Assembly (NCBI GenBank): GCA_937883885.1
Contig: CAKZXL010000365.1
Span: forward strand, 1-14,087
DNA length: 14,087 nt
DNA from: an uncultured Aquincola sp.
Lineage (GTDB): Bacteria; Pseudomonadota; Gammaproteobacteria; Burkholderiales; Burkholderiaceae
Direction: 5' to 3'
Both the position numbers and the translations under genes were made by a program. A model generated the notes under the pieces. It saw nothing but the letters and a program-made list of their open reading frames with translations. It was not told where the DNA came from and searched no databases. Each line of letters starts with the position of its first letter. Position 1 is the stretch's first letter. Below, in pieces: positions 1 to 6,139 of this stretch.

Positions 1-115
1 CTTCGGCCCGCTCCGGGGTGTCGTCCCCCTTCACAGCCTCGAACACGCGGCGCACGATGCTCGTCCCATCAACGAGGAGGAGCTTCGGTTTCTGTGGGGG
101 GAGGAGGTGTTCCAT
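1..115 (-). CDS. N-terminal fragment of a 5'-3' exonuclease/PIN-like protein (runs off the window)
   Basis: Reading leftwards from the ATG at 115-113, the frame stays open to the window edge and gives 38 residues. They begin MEHLLPPQKPKLLLVDGTSI and continue VRRVFEAVKGDDTPERAE. A hydrophobic strand followed by VDG and then an Arg-x-x-Phe-x-Ala segment is how the 5'-3' exonuclease domain of DNA polymerase I and related flap endonucleases begins; the Asp is the first metal-binding acid of that fold. The rest of the gene is outside the window, so this assignment rests on one motif. No good ribosome-binding site precedes the ATG, and a different start is possible. It is the last leftward gene seen here, 111 nt after the stop of the 65-codon gene. 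A TATGAT-like -10 lies at 159-154, but no convincing -35 goes with it. Confidence 0.5.
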   Translation of the reverse strand, partial: MEHLLPPQKPKLLLVDGTSIVRRVFEAVKGDDTPERAE

Positions 116-226
116 GGCGGCACGCGTGGATATGCGCGGTATGCACACAGGATATCATATACGCGGCTCGGAGGGTGGCCTTGGCGGGCTGCCTCGGCGC
201 CTGGGACCTTGGTTTGTGCGTACCCT

Positions 227-424
227 TCAGCCGGCCACTGTGTAAGGGTCTTTTCCCTCGATGGCGTCGGCTGCGATGGCTTCGTTGATAGCGGCCATCG
301 CCTCATTCAACGCCACATCACGCCCGAGAAGCGCCTTCAGTGCGTCCTGAATGCCTTCAGCACTCTTCGGTGGCCCCGGTGGGGACTGGAGCGCGGCAAC
401 GACCTGCTGCGGGGAGATTGTCAT
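227..424 (-). CDS. Small hypothetical protein, 65 aa
   Basis: This is a 65-residue acidic, Ala-rich protein that starts MTISPQQVVAALQSPPGPPK and ends GKDPYTVAG. The ATG at 424 is preceded by GGAGG with 5 nt spacing (in TTGGAGGACAAG), the best Shine-Dalgarno site in the left part of the window, so I use this start rather than the upstream in-frame one at 484. After a short Pro-rich stretch (residues 14-19) it is predicted to be almost wholly helical. There is no signal peptide, membrane segment or cysteine. I do not recognise the family. It lies between the lipoprotein gene and the exonuclease-like gene on the same strand and may be co-transcribed with the latter. The strong ribosome-binding site and GC-rich third positions are the main evidence that it is real. 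Confidence 0.6.
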   Translation of the reverse strand: MTISPQQVVAALQSPPGPPKSAEGIQDALKALLGRDVALNEAMAAINEAIAADAIEGKDPYTVAG

Positions 425-549
425 CTTGTCCTCCAACACAAAGGGCGATCGTGGACGACCCCCGCCAGCGCCGCCGCGGCACACCCTGGCTCGGCCTGGC
501 TCGACAGGTGCTAACGGGCGGGCTGGAGAATTGCGGGATGCGAGGGGCG

Positions 550-978
550 TCAGGGTCTCTGCGTGGCTTGCTCAAGGCGCCAGACGTAGTCCACCTTGGA
601 CGTGCGTGCGAGCGGGCGCCCCAGGAAGTCCTTGAAAGGCTTCACTCGGCAGCTTTCCAGGCTGGCCACCGCCGCATCGTCCAGGAACTTGTGGACGGCA
701 GTTTGTCCGGCGGACTGCAGCAGCCACACGTAGGAGATCCGGCCTTCCTCGGTCGCCGCGAATCCCAGCCGGGTGGTGCCCTCTGCCCCCACCCTGAGCG
801 CCTCGTCGGGATAGCTGGAATAGGCGCAGTCGATCAGCTGGCCGCTCTCGACCGATTCACCGGTGAAAGCTTGCGGAGCGGGCGGTGCCGCGCAGCCGAG
901 CAGGGAGGCCACGACAGACATGGCGTACAGGCCACGTGTGGCAAAAGCAGGGCAGCGGGGCAGGAGAGAGACTGGCAT
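550..978 (-). CDS. Lipoprotein with a TonB C-terminal-like domain
   Basis: This is a 142-residue protein. Residues 1-28 form a lipoprotein signal: basic residues at 8 and 15, then a hydrophobic stretch ending in the lipobox LLGC, with Cys29 as the predicted lipidated residue. Residues of about 45-135 match the TonB C-terminal fold: a YP-x-x-A segment (SSYPDEALRVGAEGTTRLGF), a second strand with a conserved Gly (EEGRISYVWLLQSAG), a helix LDDAAVASL and a closing strand VDYVWRLE. TonB proper is anchored by a transmembrane helix and has a Pro-rich linker. Here a lipid anchor sits only about 16 residues from the domain, so the protein is more likely a TonB_C-like periplasmic or outer-membrane lipoprotein than a true energy transducer. 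The start at 978 has a weak ribosome-binding site; an in-frame ATG at 921 would leave a signal of only about 10 residues before the Cys. Confidence 0.75.
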   Translation of the reverse strand: MPVSLLPRCPAFATRGLYAMSVVASLLGCAAPPAPQAFTGESVESGQLIDCAYSSYPDEALRVGAEGTTRLGFAATEEGRISYVWLLQSAGQTAVHKFLDDAAVASLESCRVKPFKDFLGRPLARTSKVDYVWRLEQATQRP

Positions 979-1078
979 GGACGTGCGCGGTATTGAAAAG
1001 CCTGGACGATGCCACGCCCAGGTTGCCCGTGGCTCGACACGCGCGGCCGCCAGGAATGAAGCCTGGCGACGTCCTTCA

Positions 1079-1396
1079 TCAGCGCGGACCATCCGCGAGG
1101 GCGGAGGCCTGGAGCTTTTGCTTCCCGGGGCCGGAGGCGACCTCATCCGCGAACAGCGGCGCCTGGCGCCGCTTGCTGGCCTTGGAGACTTCAGCATCGG
1201 CCGCCCAGCGTGCCACCTGACCAGGCCGGATGCGTGCGTCGTGCACCACCTTCGTCGCCCGGGCCAAGAGGCGTCGGGCGCTACTCAGCTCGGCCGGCGT
1301 GCAGAAGCGAAGCAAGGCTGCAAGGTCGTGCTCGATGGTGCGCAGCTTGGCATTCACCTGGTTGCGGATGGCTCTTTGCTGGTTGGTGTCGCGCAT
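1079..1396 (-). CDS. Hypothetical protein, 105 aa
   Basis: This is a 105-residue soluble protein. The N-terminal two thirds (residues 5-60, including QVNAKLRTIEHDLAALLRF and SSARRLLARATKVVHDARI) are strongly amphipathic and likely form a helical or coiled-coil hairpin. The C-terminal part, from about residue 68, is basic and low in complexity (KASKRRQAPLFADEV). No family is recognised. It starts 47 nt after the hipA stop on the same strand and could be the last gene of the hip transcript. AGAGG lies about 12 nt before the ATG, which is rather far. Good third-position GC bias and clean spacing from its neighbours support a real gene. The rightward open frames across the same region have no such support. 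Confidence 0.55.
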   Translation of the reverse strand: MRDTNQQRAIRNQVNAKLRTIEHDLAALLRFCTPAELSSARRLLARATKVVHDARIRPGQVARWAADAEVSKASKRRQAPLFADEVASGPGKQKLQASALADGPR

Positions 1397-1443
1397 GATG
1401 AAAGTTGCCTCTCGGGGATGCTGCTGCCGACGTGCGGCACCGA

Positions 1444-2784
1444 TCAGGGTCGCGGGCTCTTGGTGCGTTGAGGTGCCTGCGCCGGCGTCATCACTGAAAG
1501 CCTGCGCAGCACGGTTTCGCGAACGCGTGCAGGTGCTTCACCGAGCAGGCCGGGCCAGGCCGCTGCGGCAGCCCTCTGGGTCTCACGTACCACCCTCCGC
1601 GCGCGATTGAACTGAAGGAATCCGGCCGACTTGGCCATCGCCTCTGCACGGTCCTCACCCCAGGTTTGCAGCGACTCGTCCATCTTTCGGTTCACCGCCA
1701 GCTCGTGTGCCGGGACAGCGTCGAAATAGGAGGCGACGCTGACCAGGTCGTACGCCGGCGACAAGCGAGGATGCCGGCCATCCGGGTAGATGAGGCCCCA
1801 GTTCTTCGAGTGCGCATCGGTGTTGCCAAGGAGCGCGTTGACGGTCCACCTCCGGAAGAACTCGTCGAAGTCATCCATTCCGCTGGTCGGAGAGGTCTTG
1901 AGGATGACGAGCAGCGCCAGCATGGCATCCTCCATGCGGTGGTACTTCCGCTGTGCATCGAGGCCGATGGCTTGCGTAAGCTCCTCGAAGTGGATGCGAG
2001 CGGTGACACCGAGAGGCTTCCTGATGCGATCGAAACGGTGGACCAGCAAGAACTCCCCGAACGCATCTTTCACGTGCCCTGGGACGTCCAGCTCAGAAGT
2101 CGGCTTGACTTCGAAGCGAGCGACCCCGACGCCTACCGCCTCAGCAAGACGCATACAGCAGGCCTCGTTGAAGACCAGGTCCGGGAACTTGGTGGATGGC
2201 AACTTCGCGAGGAATTCGCCGGCCGCGGTGCCGCGTCGAACGACATAGCGGCGGCCGTCGTGCACCATTGAAAACTTGGTCTGGACGCCATCGACTGAGA
2301 ATCCGTCCTCCACCGGCGCCGCCACGGTCCCGGCTTCCACGGGCTCCAAGTTCTTGGTGACGTGCAGCTCGAGGACGTCCGCGGGGACGTCAGGCGCCGG
2401 AACGACCTCCACGGCGCCCGGCAGGTCGTGTCCAGCCGCAGCCAGCAGCTCGAGCTCGTCACCGACATCGACTCCACGCTGTTCCGCGAGTCGCTCCCGG
2501 TTGCGACCTTCAGGCAGCAGGTTCGAGAAGAAGCTGGGCAGCTTTCCGATGCGCACCAGGCGCTCGTCATCAACGGCCCGCAGGATGGCCTGGGTCTCGC
2601 GCTCGTTGGCGCCGATGTAGAGCTGGGAGAGCGCCGGGCGCGCGGCATCGTCGATGTAGTCGGGTTCGAAAGAGATGCGCAGGTTCTCGCCGAACTGGGA
2701 GAGCCACCCGATGCCGCGGGGCGTCTCGGAATCGGGCGTGTGCAGGAGCACCTGCGCCATGGTGATGACGCTCTTCGAGGCCAT
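1444..2784 (-). CDS. hipA: HipA-family serine/threonine kinase toxin
   Basis: This is a 446-residue HipA homologue of usual family length. In type II HipBA systems the kinase phosphorylates an intracellular target (GltX in E. coli) and halts translation unless HipB neutralises it. All core motifs are present: the N-terminal couple domain with KLPSFFSNLLPEGRNRERLA (81-100) and AAGHDLPGAVEV; the phosphate-binding loop SVDGVQTKFSM (163-173), whose Ser163 aligns with the autophosphorylated Ser150 of E. coli HipA; a likely ATP-binding Lys194 in EFLAKLP; EFLLVHRFDR (244-253); the catalytic GNTDAHSKNWG (320-330) with Asp323; and the metal-binding Asp346 in SPAYDL. The kinase therefore looks intact. 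Its ATG overlaps the stop of the preceding gene by one base (TGATG), so translation is probably coupled. An in-frame ATG at 2760 is the alternative start. The C-terminal 20 residues are Pro/Arg-rich and probably disordered. Confidence 0.93.
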   Translation of the reverse strand: MASKSVITMAQVLLHTPDSETPRGIGWLSQFGENLRISFEPDYIDDAARPALSQLYIGANERETQAILRAVDDERLVRIGKLPSFFSNLLPEGRNRERLAEQRGVDVGDELELLAAAGHDLPGAVEVVPAPDVPADVLELHVTKNLEPVEAGTVAAPVEDGFSVDGVQTKFSMVHDGRRYVVRRGTAAGEFLAKLPSTKFPDLVFNEACCMRLAEAVGVGVARFEVKPTSELDVPGHVKDAFGEFLLVHRFDRIRKPLGVTARIHFEELTQAIGLDAQRKYHRMEDAMLALLVILKTSPTSGMDDFDEFFRRWTVNALLGNTDAHSKNWGLIYPDGRHPRLSPAYDLVSVASYFDAVPAHELAVNRKMDESLQTWGEDRAEAMAKSAGFLQFNRARRVVRETQRAAAAAWPGLLGEAPARVRETVLRRLSVMTPAQAPQRTKSPRP

Positions 2785-3170
2785 CAGACGTCGGACTCCG
2801 GTTGCGTGTCAGGGCAGGGCGGCTGCGTTGAGGGCTCCGGCACGTCGGCCAAGATGGTGGCCGCCTTCCCGCGCATCTCGACGATGGCTTCTTCGGGCAC
2901 CCGCATGTAGATGCTGTCGTGCACGAAGCGCATGAAGGCCTCCATGTCGGACGAGCTCTTCCCGCTCGCCTGGTCGATCATCTGCTCGATAGGTGCCCGG
3001 CGATGCGAGAGGTCGGCACCGTAGAGCCTGTCGAACTGGCGCACCAGCTCAGGAGTCTCGACGGCCTGGTAGACGCAGGCAAGGAATGCTGGGTCCAGGT
3101 AGGCCTGCGGCAAGGGAAGGCGCAGACTCGTGGCTCGCGAGGGCGATTGGTCGGAGATCGGTTGCATCAT
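2784..3170 (-). CDS. Unknown protein inside the hip operon, 128 aa
   Basis: This is a 128-residue soluble protein of unknown family, starting MMQPISDQSPSRATSLRLPL. A central helical region (residues 20-100, with VETPELVRQFDRLYGADLSH and MEAFMRFVHDSIYMRVPEEA) is followed by a Pro/Thr-rich acidic tail that ends QPESDV. No catalytic motif, signal peptide or membrane segment is visible. The start at 3170 is chosen because its ATGA overlaps the stop of the upstream gene; a second ATG follows directly at 3167. A longer reading from 3230 would overlap the upstream gene by 64 nt in another frame. Its stop shares a base with the hipA start. Its place between hipB and hipA makes it a candidate accessory factor, a second antitoxin or chaperone, or an extra effector of the HipA system; this is inference from position only. 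Confidence 0.78.
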   Translation of the reverse strand: MMQPISDQSPSRATSLRLPLPQAYLDPAFLACVYQAVETPELVRQFDRLYGADLSHRRAPIEQMIDQASGKSSSDMEAFMRFVHDSIYMRVPEEAIVEMRGKAATILADVPEPSTQPPCPDTQPESDV

Positions 3171-3421
3171 CGCTTTTTGGCGGCAAGTTGCTTGAGCAGC
3201 GCCATCTCGTTCGCGCCGGCCGCCCGCCACTCATCGGGTGAGCGGACCCAGATGCCTCCAGTCTCCATATCCACGGCGAGCCACTTTTGCGGGCACTTGG
3301 TGTGAACGGAGACGGCCACCTCGCTGGACAGCTCCGGAACCGTGGAACCATCGAGCAGCTTGCGCTCGCGCGTATGGCCATCCGAGCGCATTGCAGGGCC
3401 GGTGGCGGACTTTGTGCTCAC
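3167..3421 (-). CDS. Unknown small protein inside the hip operon, 84 aa
   Basis: This is an 84-residue protein starting at GTG 3421, which forms a GTGA overlap with the hipB stop. Its own TGA overlaps the next start (ATGA). The middle part, TKCPQKWLAVDMETGGIWVR (residues 41-60), is predicted to be beta-rich, with a single Cys and a Trp-x(9)-Trp spacing. The C-terminus, EMALLKQLAAKKR, is a basic amphipathic helix. I do not recognise a named family, although a compact K-W-L-A-V-D-x-E-T-G core followed by a Trp is the kind of motif a small conserved domain would keep. The strict start/stop overlaps on both sides show it belongs to the hip operon. No function is assigned. Confidence 0.75.
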   Translation of the reverse strand: MSTKSATGPAMRSDGHTRERKLLDGSTVPELSSEVAVSVHTKCPQKWLAVDMETGGIWVRSPDEWRAAGANEMALLKQLAAKKR

Positions 3422-3795
3422 TCCTCGGGCTCCGAACGACCGAGTCCTGCGCCGGTTTCGAACACCCGCTGACCAACCCCCATGGGCGCCGCGACACCAG
3501 CCGGCAGCGACAAGGTGACCCCGCCGTTGTTGATGAAGCTGGCCACTTCCTTCACCAGCGGCTTAGGAACAGGGAGCAGTGCATATCCGAGCGCATCGAA
3601 CAAAGCTGCCAAGCTAGAGATACGCGCATCCGTCTTTCCCTCGGCGGCCGAAGCAGTCAGGCGGCTCAGACCCGTCCGAGCTGCGAGGTCGACGATGGTC
3701 TTGCCGTGCGCTACCCGCAGGTTCCGGAGCTGCTGGGGCAACAACAACGTGGGGTCGATGACCGGTGTGGGCGAGGTGGCCGACGAGTTGTCCAT
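3418..3795 (-). CDS. hipB: HipB-like Xre-family antitoxin/repressor
   Basis: This is a 125-residue protein with a Cro/cI-type helix-turn-helix at residues of about 20-78: LLPQQLRNLRVAHGKTIVDL, then AARTGLSRLTASAAEG, then ISSLAALFDALGYALLPVP. That is the usual HipB layout of LRxLR, turn, LAxRTGxSRxTxSxxEG and LxxLxxALG. The N-terminal 16 residues are Ser/Pro/Thr-rich. The C-terminal 35 residues contain GGVTLSLPAGVAAPMG, longer than in E. coli HipB, and could reach a neighbouring protein. It is the promoter-proximal gene of the operon, and the downstream genes overlap in series. It should bind the palindrome just upstream (3839-3862) and repress its own operon, while its complex with HipA inactivates the kinase. 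The ribosome-binding site before the ATG is weak. Confidence 0.9.
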   Translation of the reverse strand: MDNSSATSPTPVIDPTLLLPQQLRNLRVAHGKTIVDLAARTGLSRLTASAAEGKTDARISSLAALFDALGYALLPVPKPLVKEVASFINNGGVTLSLPAGVAAPMGVGQRVFETGAGLGRSEPEE

Positions 3796-3834
3796 GACGG
3801 CTCATTGTGCGGCGCCGCCGACCGTATGTCAAGG

Positions 3835-3874
3835 AAACTATGCATTCAACGATGAATGCATATCAAACTATGCA
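3835..3874 (-). promoter_or_regulatory. hip operon promoter and HipB operator
   Basis: A perfect inverted repeat occupies 3839-3862, with 10-bp arms TATGCATTCA and TGAATGCATA separated by ACGA. On the minus strand a -35 TTGATA (3866-3861) and a -10 CATAGT (3842-3837) with an 18-bp spacer lie over this palindrome, giving a start near 3830 and a leader of about 35 nt before hipB. In addition AAACTATGCA occurs twice in direct orientation, at 3835-3844 and 3865-3874, exactly 30 bp apart, which is about three helical turns. The second copy covers the stop codon of the upstream TPR gene. The arrangement fits cooperative autorepression by the HipB-like protein. Confidence 0.75.
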
Positions 3875-4815
3875 GTACCGGCCTCGTTCCCGCGTTTAAG
3901 GAAGGCCAGCGCCGCCTGGTACTCCCGGCTGAAGTCGGCGCCAGAGTTCACATTCGGGGCTACTTGCTGCATGCCGGTGTACAAGAAGCTAACCAGCTGG
4001 AGCGCCGTGTAGTCGCCTGGCAGCCCCTTGATGGCATGGCGCCGCACTGGGCTGTTGATGTCCAGGCCCTCAGCACCGACCTTGGCGATCTCCAGCACCA
4101 CCTGGTTTCGCCTGTCGGGGCCCATCTCGTCGAACATGTTGAGTGCCCTCACGATGTACTCGAAGACGTCGGGGCGGAAGCCGTCCGGGCCTACGCCGCG
4201 GGAGCGCAGCGTAGCCTCGGCGATGAGGGTCAGCGCCTTCTCGGCTCCCTCGGCCATCGGAGAGCGCGGATGTCGCTCGAGGAAGAGCTTAAAGGCGTCG
4301 GCCGCCTGCCCGCGCAGCGTGCTGGCCTGGTCGACGGACCGCGGGTCGAAGGCCCAGTCCTTCAGCGCCAGTGCCAGGTTCCACAGCGCCCGCTCGTCGC
4401 CCGGCAGCCTCTCAGAGGCGAGGCGCGCCATCTCCGCGGCCATCTCGCTCTCGCCGAGGTGCCCCAAGATGCTCGACAGGTTCATCAAAGTCAGACCGTC
4501 GTCCGGCTGAAGCTTCAAGGCCTCCATCAGCGCCGTCTTGGCCTCCGCGTACTGCTTCTTACGCGCATACGCCACGCCTACCGCAACCCAGGCTGGGTGG
4601 TAGGCAGGATCTAGAGCAACGCAGCGCTTAAGCGCGATGAGCGCCTCGGGGAACTGCTGAGTCTCGCTGAGTGCCAGACCGAGGTTGAAAAGGACGTCCG
4701 CCCGCGTGGGCTCCTGCCTGGACAGCGCTTGGAGCATGGGGATGGCGCGGGCTAGTGAGCCGGCGCGCAGCAGCTCCAGGATGTCGTTCAGGGGGTCGGG
4801 CGTGTGTTGCAGCAT
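3868..4815 (-). CDS. Tetratricopeptide-repeat protein, 315 aa
   Basis: This is a soluble 315-residue protein with no signal peptide. Residues of about 1-150 hold four to five TPR units: AIPMLQALSRQEPTRADVLF, NLGLALSETQQFPEALIALK, VAVGVAYARKKQYAEAKTAL, LMNLSSILGHLGESEMAAEM and ALWNLALALKDWAFDPRS. The rest is a separate helical module, with VFEYIVRALNMFDEMGPDRR, EIAKVGAEGLDINSP, YTALQLVSFLYTGMQQVAPN and DFSREYQAALAFLKRGNE; this GLDIN...LQLVSFLYTGMQQ pattern recurs after TPRs in uncharacterised bacterial proteins (from memory). TPRs mediate protein-protein contacts; no catalytic site is visible. The gene is divergent from the abiE pair, sharing the 196-bp intergenic region 4816-5011, and its stop lies inside the hip operator region. 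A GATAAT-like -10 lies near 4844 on the minus strand, without a clear -35. Confidence 0.85.
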   Translation of the reverse strand: MLQHTPDPLNDILELLRAGSLARAIPMLQALSRQEPTRADVLFNLGLALSETQQFPEALIALKRCVALDPAYHPAWVAVGVAYARKKQYAEAKTALMEALKLQPDDGLTLMNLSSILGHLGESEMAAEMARLASERLPGDERALWNLALALKDWAFDPRSVDQASTLRGQAADAFKLFLERHPRSPMAEGAEKALTLIAEATLRSRGVGPDGFRPDVFEYIVRALNMFDEMGPDRRNQVVLEIAKVGAEGLDINSPVRRHAIKGLPGDYTALQLVSFLYTGMQQVAPNVNSGADFSREYQAALAFLKRGNEAGTA

Positions 4816-4925
4816 GAAGGGTCCGTTCGAGGTGTCAATTATCGATGTCTGGTCCCGCGCGGCTGGTGGCAGGGGTCCTCGCCGCGCTGTCTCCGAACCG
4901 GTTGCGACGGATACTGCGGCCTATG

Positions 4926-4955
4926 GGCTACTTTTGCTGTGCAGCAAAAGTAGCC
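4926..4955. promoter_or_regulatory. Near-perfect palindrome, probable AbiEi operator (IR1)
   Basis: This is a 30-nt inverted repeat with 14-bp arms, GGCTACTTTTGCTG and CAGCAAAAGTAGCC, around a central TG. It lies 21 bp upstream of the predicted -35 of the abiE-like pair, between that pair and the divergent TPR gene. AbiEi-type antitoxins are known to autoregulate by binding inverted repeats upstream of abiE. No T-run follows the stem on either strand, so it is more likely an operator than a terminator. It could also act on the divergent TPR gene. Confidence 0.65.
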
Positions 4956-4975
4956 GGAACGCCTAAGTTAGGTGG

Positions 4976-5026
4976 TTGCGGTAAGTTTGCTGTGCAGCTA
5001 ATAATACGCGAATGGCAAAAGTAACC
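4976..5026 (+). promoter_or_regulatory. abiE promoter with partial second operator; predicted leaderless start
   Basis: A -10 AATAAT (5000-5005) lies 18 bp after a poor -35 TTGCGG (4976-4981), placing the expected transcription start at about 5011-5013, on the ATG at 5012. No Shine-Dalgarno sequence precedes that ATG, so a leaderless mRNA is predicted. TTTGCTGTGCAGC from the upstream palindrome is repeated exactly at 4986-4998, between -35 and -10. The opposite half recurs as GGCAAAAGTAACC at 5014-5026, inside the first codons, forming a loosely spaced second inverted repeat across the promoter. Confidence 0.5.
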
Positions 5027-6139
5027 GATCAGCGCTGCCGTTCGCTGCTGGAGGCACTCGACAAGATCGTCGGGGTGCGCGTCGTCGCCTGCGAGGTGGA
5101 AGTTCCTTTCGACTCGGAAGGACGTCGCGCCTATATCGACCACCTCGTACGCGCGCGTCTGGGTGAGGATGAGCGGGAAACTGCACTTGCCATTGAGTCG
5201 ATGGACACTGTCTATCCGCGTGACGCCCAGAAGCTGGTGGAAAGGTTCGCCGCGCGCGCCTGGTCGTTGGACGGCGTCGATGAAGTGCCCCTAGTGGTCG
5301 CTTCGCACCTGAGCGATGGTGCTCAGAAGGTGCTGCGAGACGGGCGCGTTAACTTCTTCCACGCGGCATCGGGAACGATGTACTTCCGGCATCGGCAACG
5401 GCACATCGACATCCAAAGACCGACGTCCGAGCCCTTGGAGCGAAAGATCAGGAGCGTTTTCAACGGCGCGCGCGAACAGGTCGTGCATGCGCTTCTTGTG
5501 CACAGGCGATGGGAGGGAGGCAAAGCTTGGGTGTCAGGCACCGACCTCGCGGAAATGGCTGGGACGTCGCCATTCACGGTCTCGACAACCCTACAGGAAC
5601 TCGAGCGGCAGGCATGGATTGAGGTGACGGGCTCAGGCCCCACCTTGCGGCGCAGGCTCAGTCGCCCGGAACTTTTGCTCGACGCCTGGGCCGACGCTTG
5701 GAAGCGAAGGCTGCCCAAGGAGCCGCGGAGTCGGTGGTACGCCTATGCGGGCGGCGGCGGCGGCATCATCGATTACATGCTTGAACGGCTCGCTGGCTTC
5801 GAGGGCTGGGCGCTGACAGGCGCCGGCGCGGCCAACGCGGTTGTCCCGCACCTGACGCCTTTTGACCGCGCAACCATCATCGTGCCGCCAGGGCTGAGCA
5901 AGGAGTGGGGCGCCAAATTTGGGCTCGAGCCCGCGGACAAGGGGGCCAACGTGACCTTCATCGAGCGCACAGGCGCAGCGCTGATGTTTGGCGACAGTCA
6001 TCCGGAACGGCCGGGCTCACGCTTCGCAAGTCCGTTCGTGATGTACCTAGATTTGCTGGACGGCGTCGGCAGGAACAAGGAGCTCGCGGCTGAGTTTCGG
6101 AGCCGGGCATTGCAGCTGGGGGAGGCTACCAATGGCTGA
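5012..6139 (+). CDS. AbiEi-like type IV antitoxin/transcriptional regulator
   Basis: This 375-residue protein resembles the long AbiEi-type antitoxins that precede nucleotidyltransferase toxins. The N-terminal part (to about residue 150) contains VPLVVASHLSDGAQKVLRDG and NFFHAASGTMYF, which match the pattern of this family in which a Gly-x-x-aromatic-aromatic segment precedes a Gly-x-x-aromatic strand. A winged helix-turn-helix follows at about 155-220: VHALLVHRRWEGGKAWVSGT, DLAEMAGTSPFTVSTTLQEL, ERQAWIEVTGSGPTLRRRLS. The C-terminal half, starting with AYAGGGGGIIDY at about 244, is probably the toxin-neutralising domain; the five glycines are encoded by a run of GGC-type codons. The ATG at 5012 has no ribosome-binding site but fits a leaderless transcript; there is no nearby alternative ATG. 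The toxin gene overlaps its end by 8 nt. It probably represses its own promoter through the palindromes at 4926-5026. Confidence 0.8.
   Translation: MAKVTDQRCRSLLEALDKIVGVRVVACEVEVPFDSEGRRAYIDHLVRARLGEDERETALAIESMDTVYPRDAQKLVERFAARAWSLDGVDEVPLVVASHLSDGAQKVLRDGRVNFFHAASGTMYFRHRQRHIDIQRPTSEPLERKIRSVFNGAREQVVHALLVHRRWEGGKAWVSGTDLAEMAGTSPFTVSTTLQELERQAWIEVTGSGPTLRRRLSRPELLLDAWADAWKRRLPKEPRSRWYAYAGGGGGIIDYMLERLAGFEGWALTGAGAANAVVPHLTPFDRATIIVPPGLSKEWGAKFGLEPADKGANVTFIERTGAALMFGDSHPERPGSRFASPFVMYLDLLDGVGRNKELAAEFRSRALQLGEATNG

Noticed and set aside
863..1471. Rightward 202-codon open frame over the lipoprotein and the 105-residue gene
   Set aside because: Arg/Gly-rich composition, no ribosome-binding site, and two better-supported genes on the other strand.
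2133..2648. Leftward 171-codon and rightward open frames inside hipA
   Set aside because: They are Ser/Arg-rich frame shadows of hipA, whose motifs are continuous through this stretch.
4926..4955. The 30-nt palindrome as a transcription terminator
   Set aside because: No T-run on either strand and no gene ending nearby; both neighbouring genes start from this intergenic region.
5745..5765. GGC-type repeat in the AbiEi-like gene as a phase-variation tract
   Set aside because: A triplet repeat of about five units cannot shift the frame by unit slippage and simply encodes a short Gly loop.
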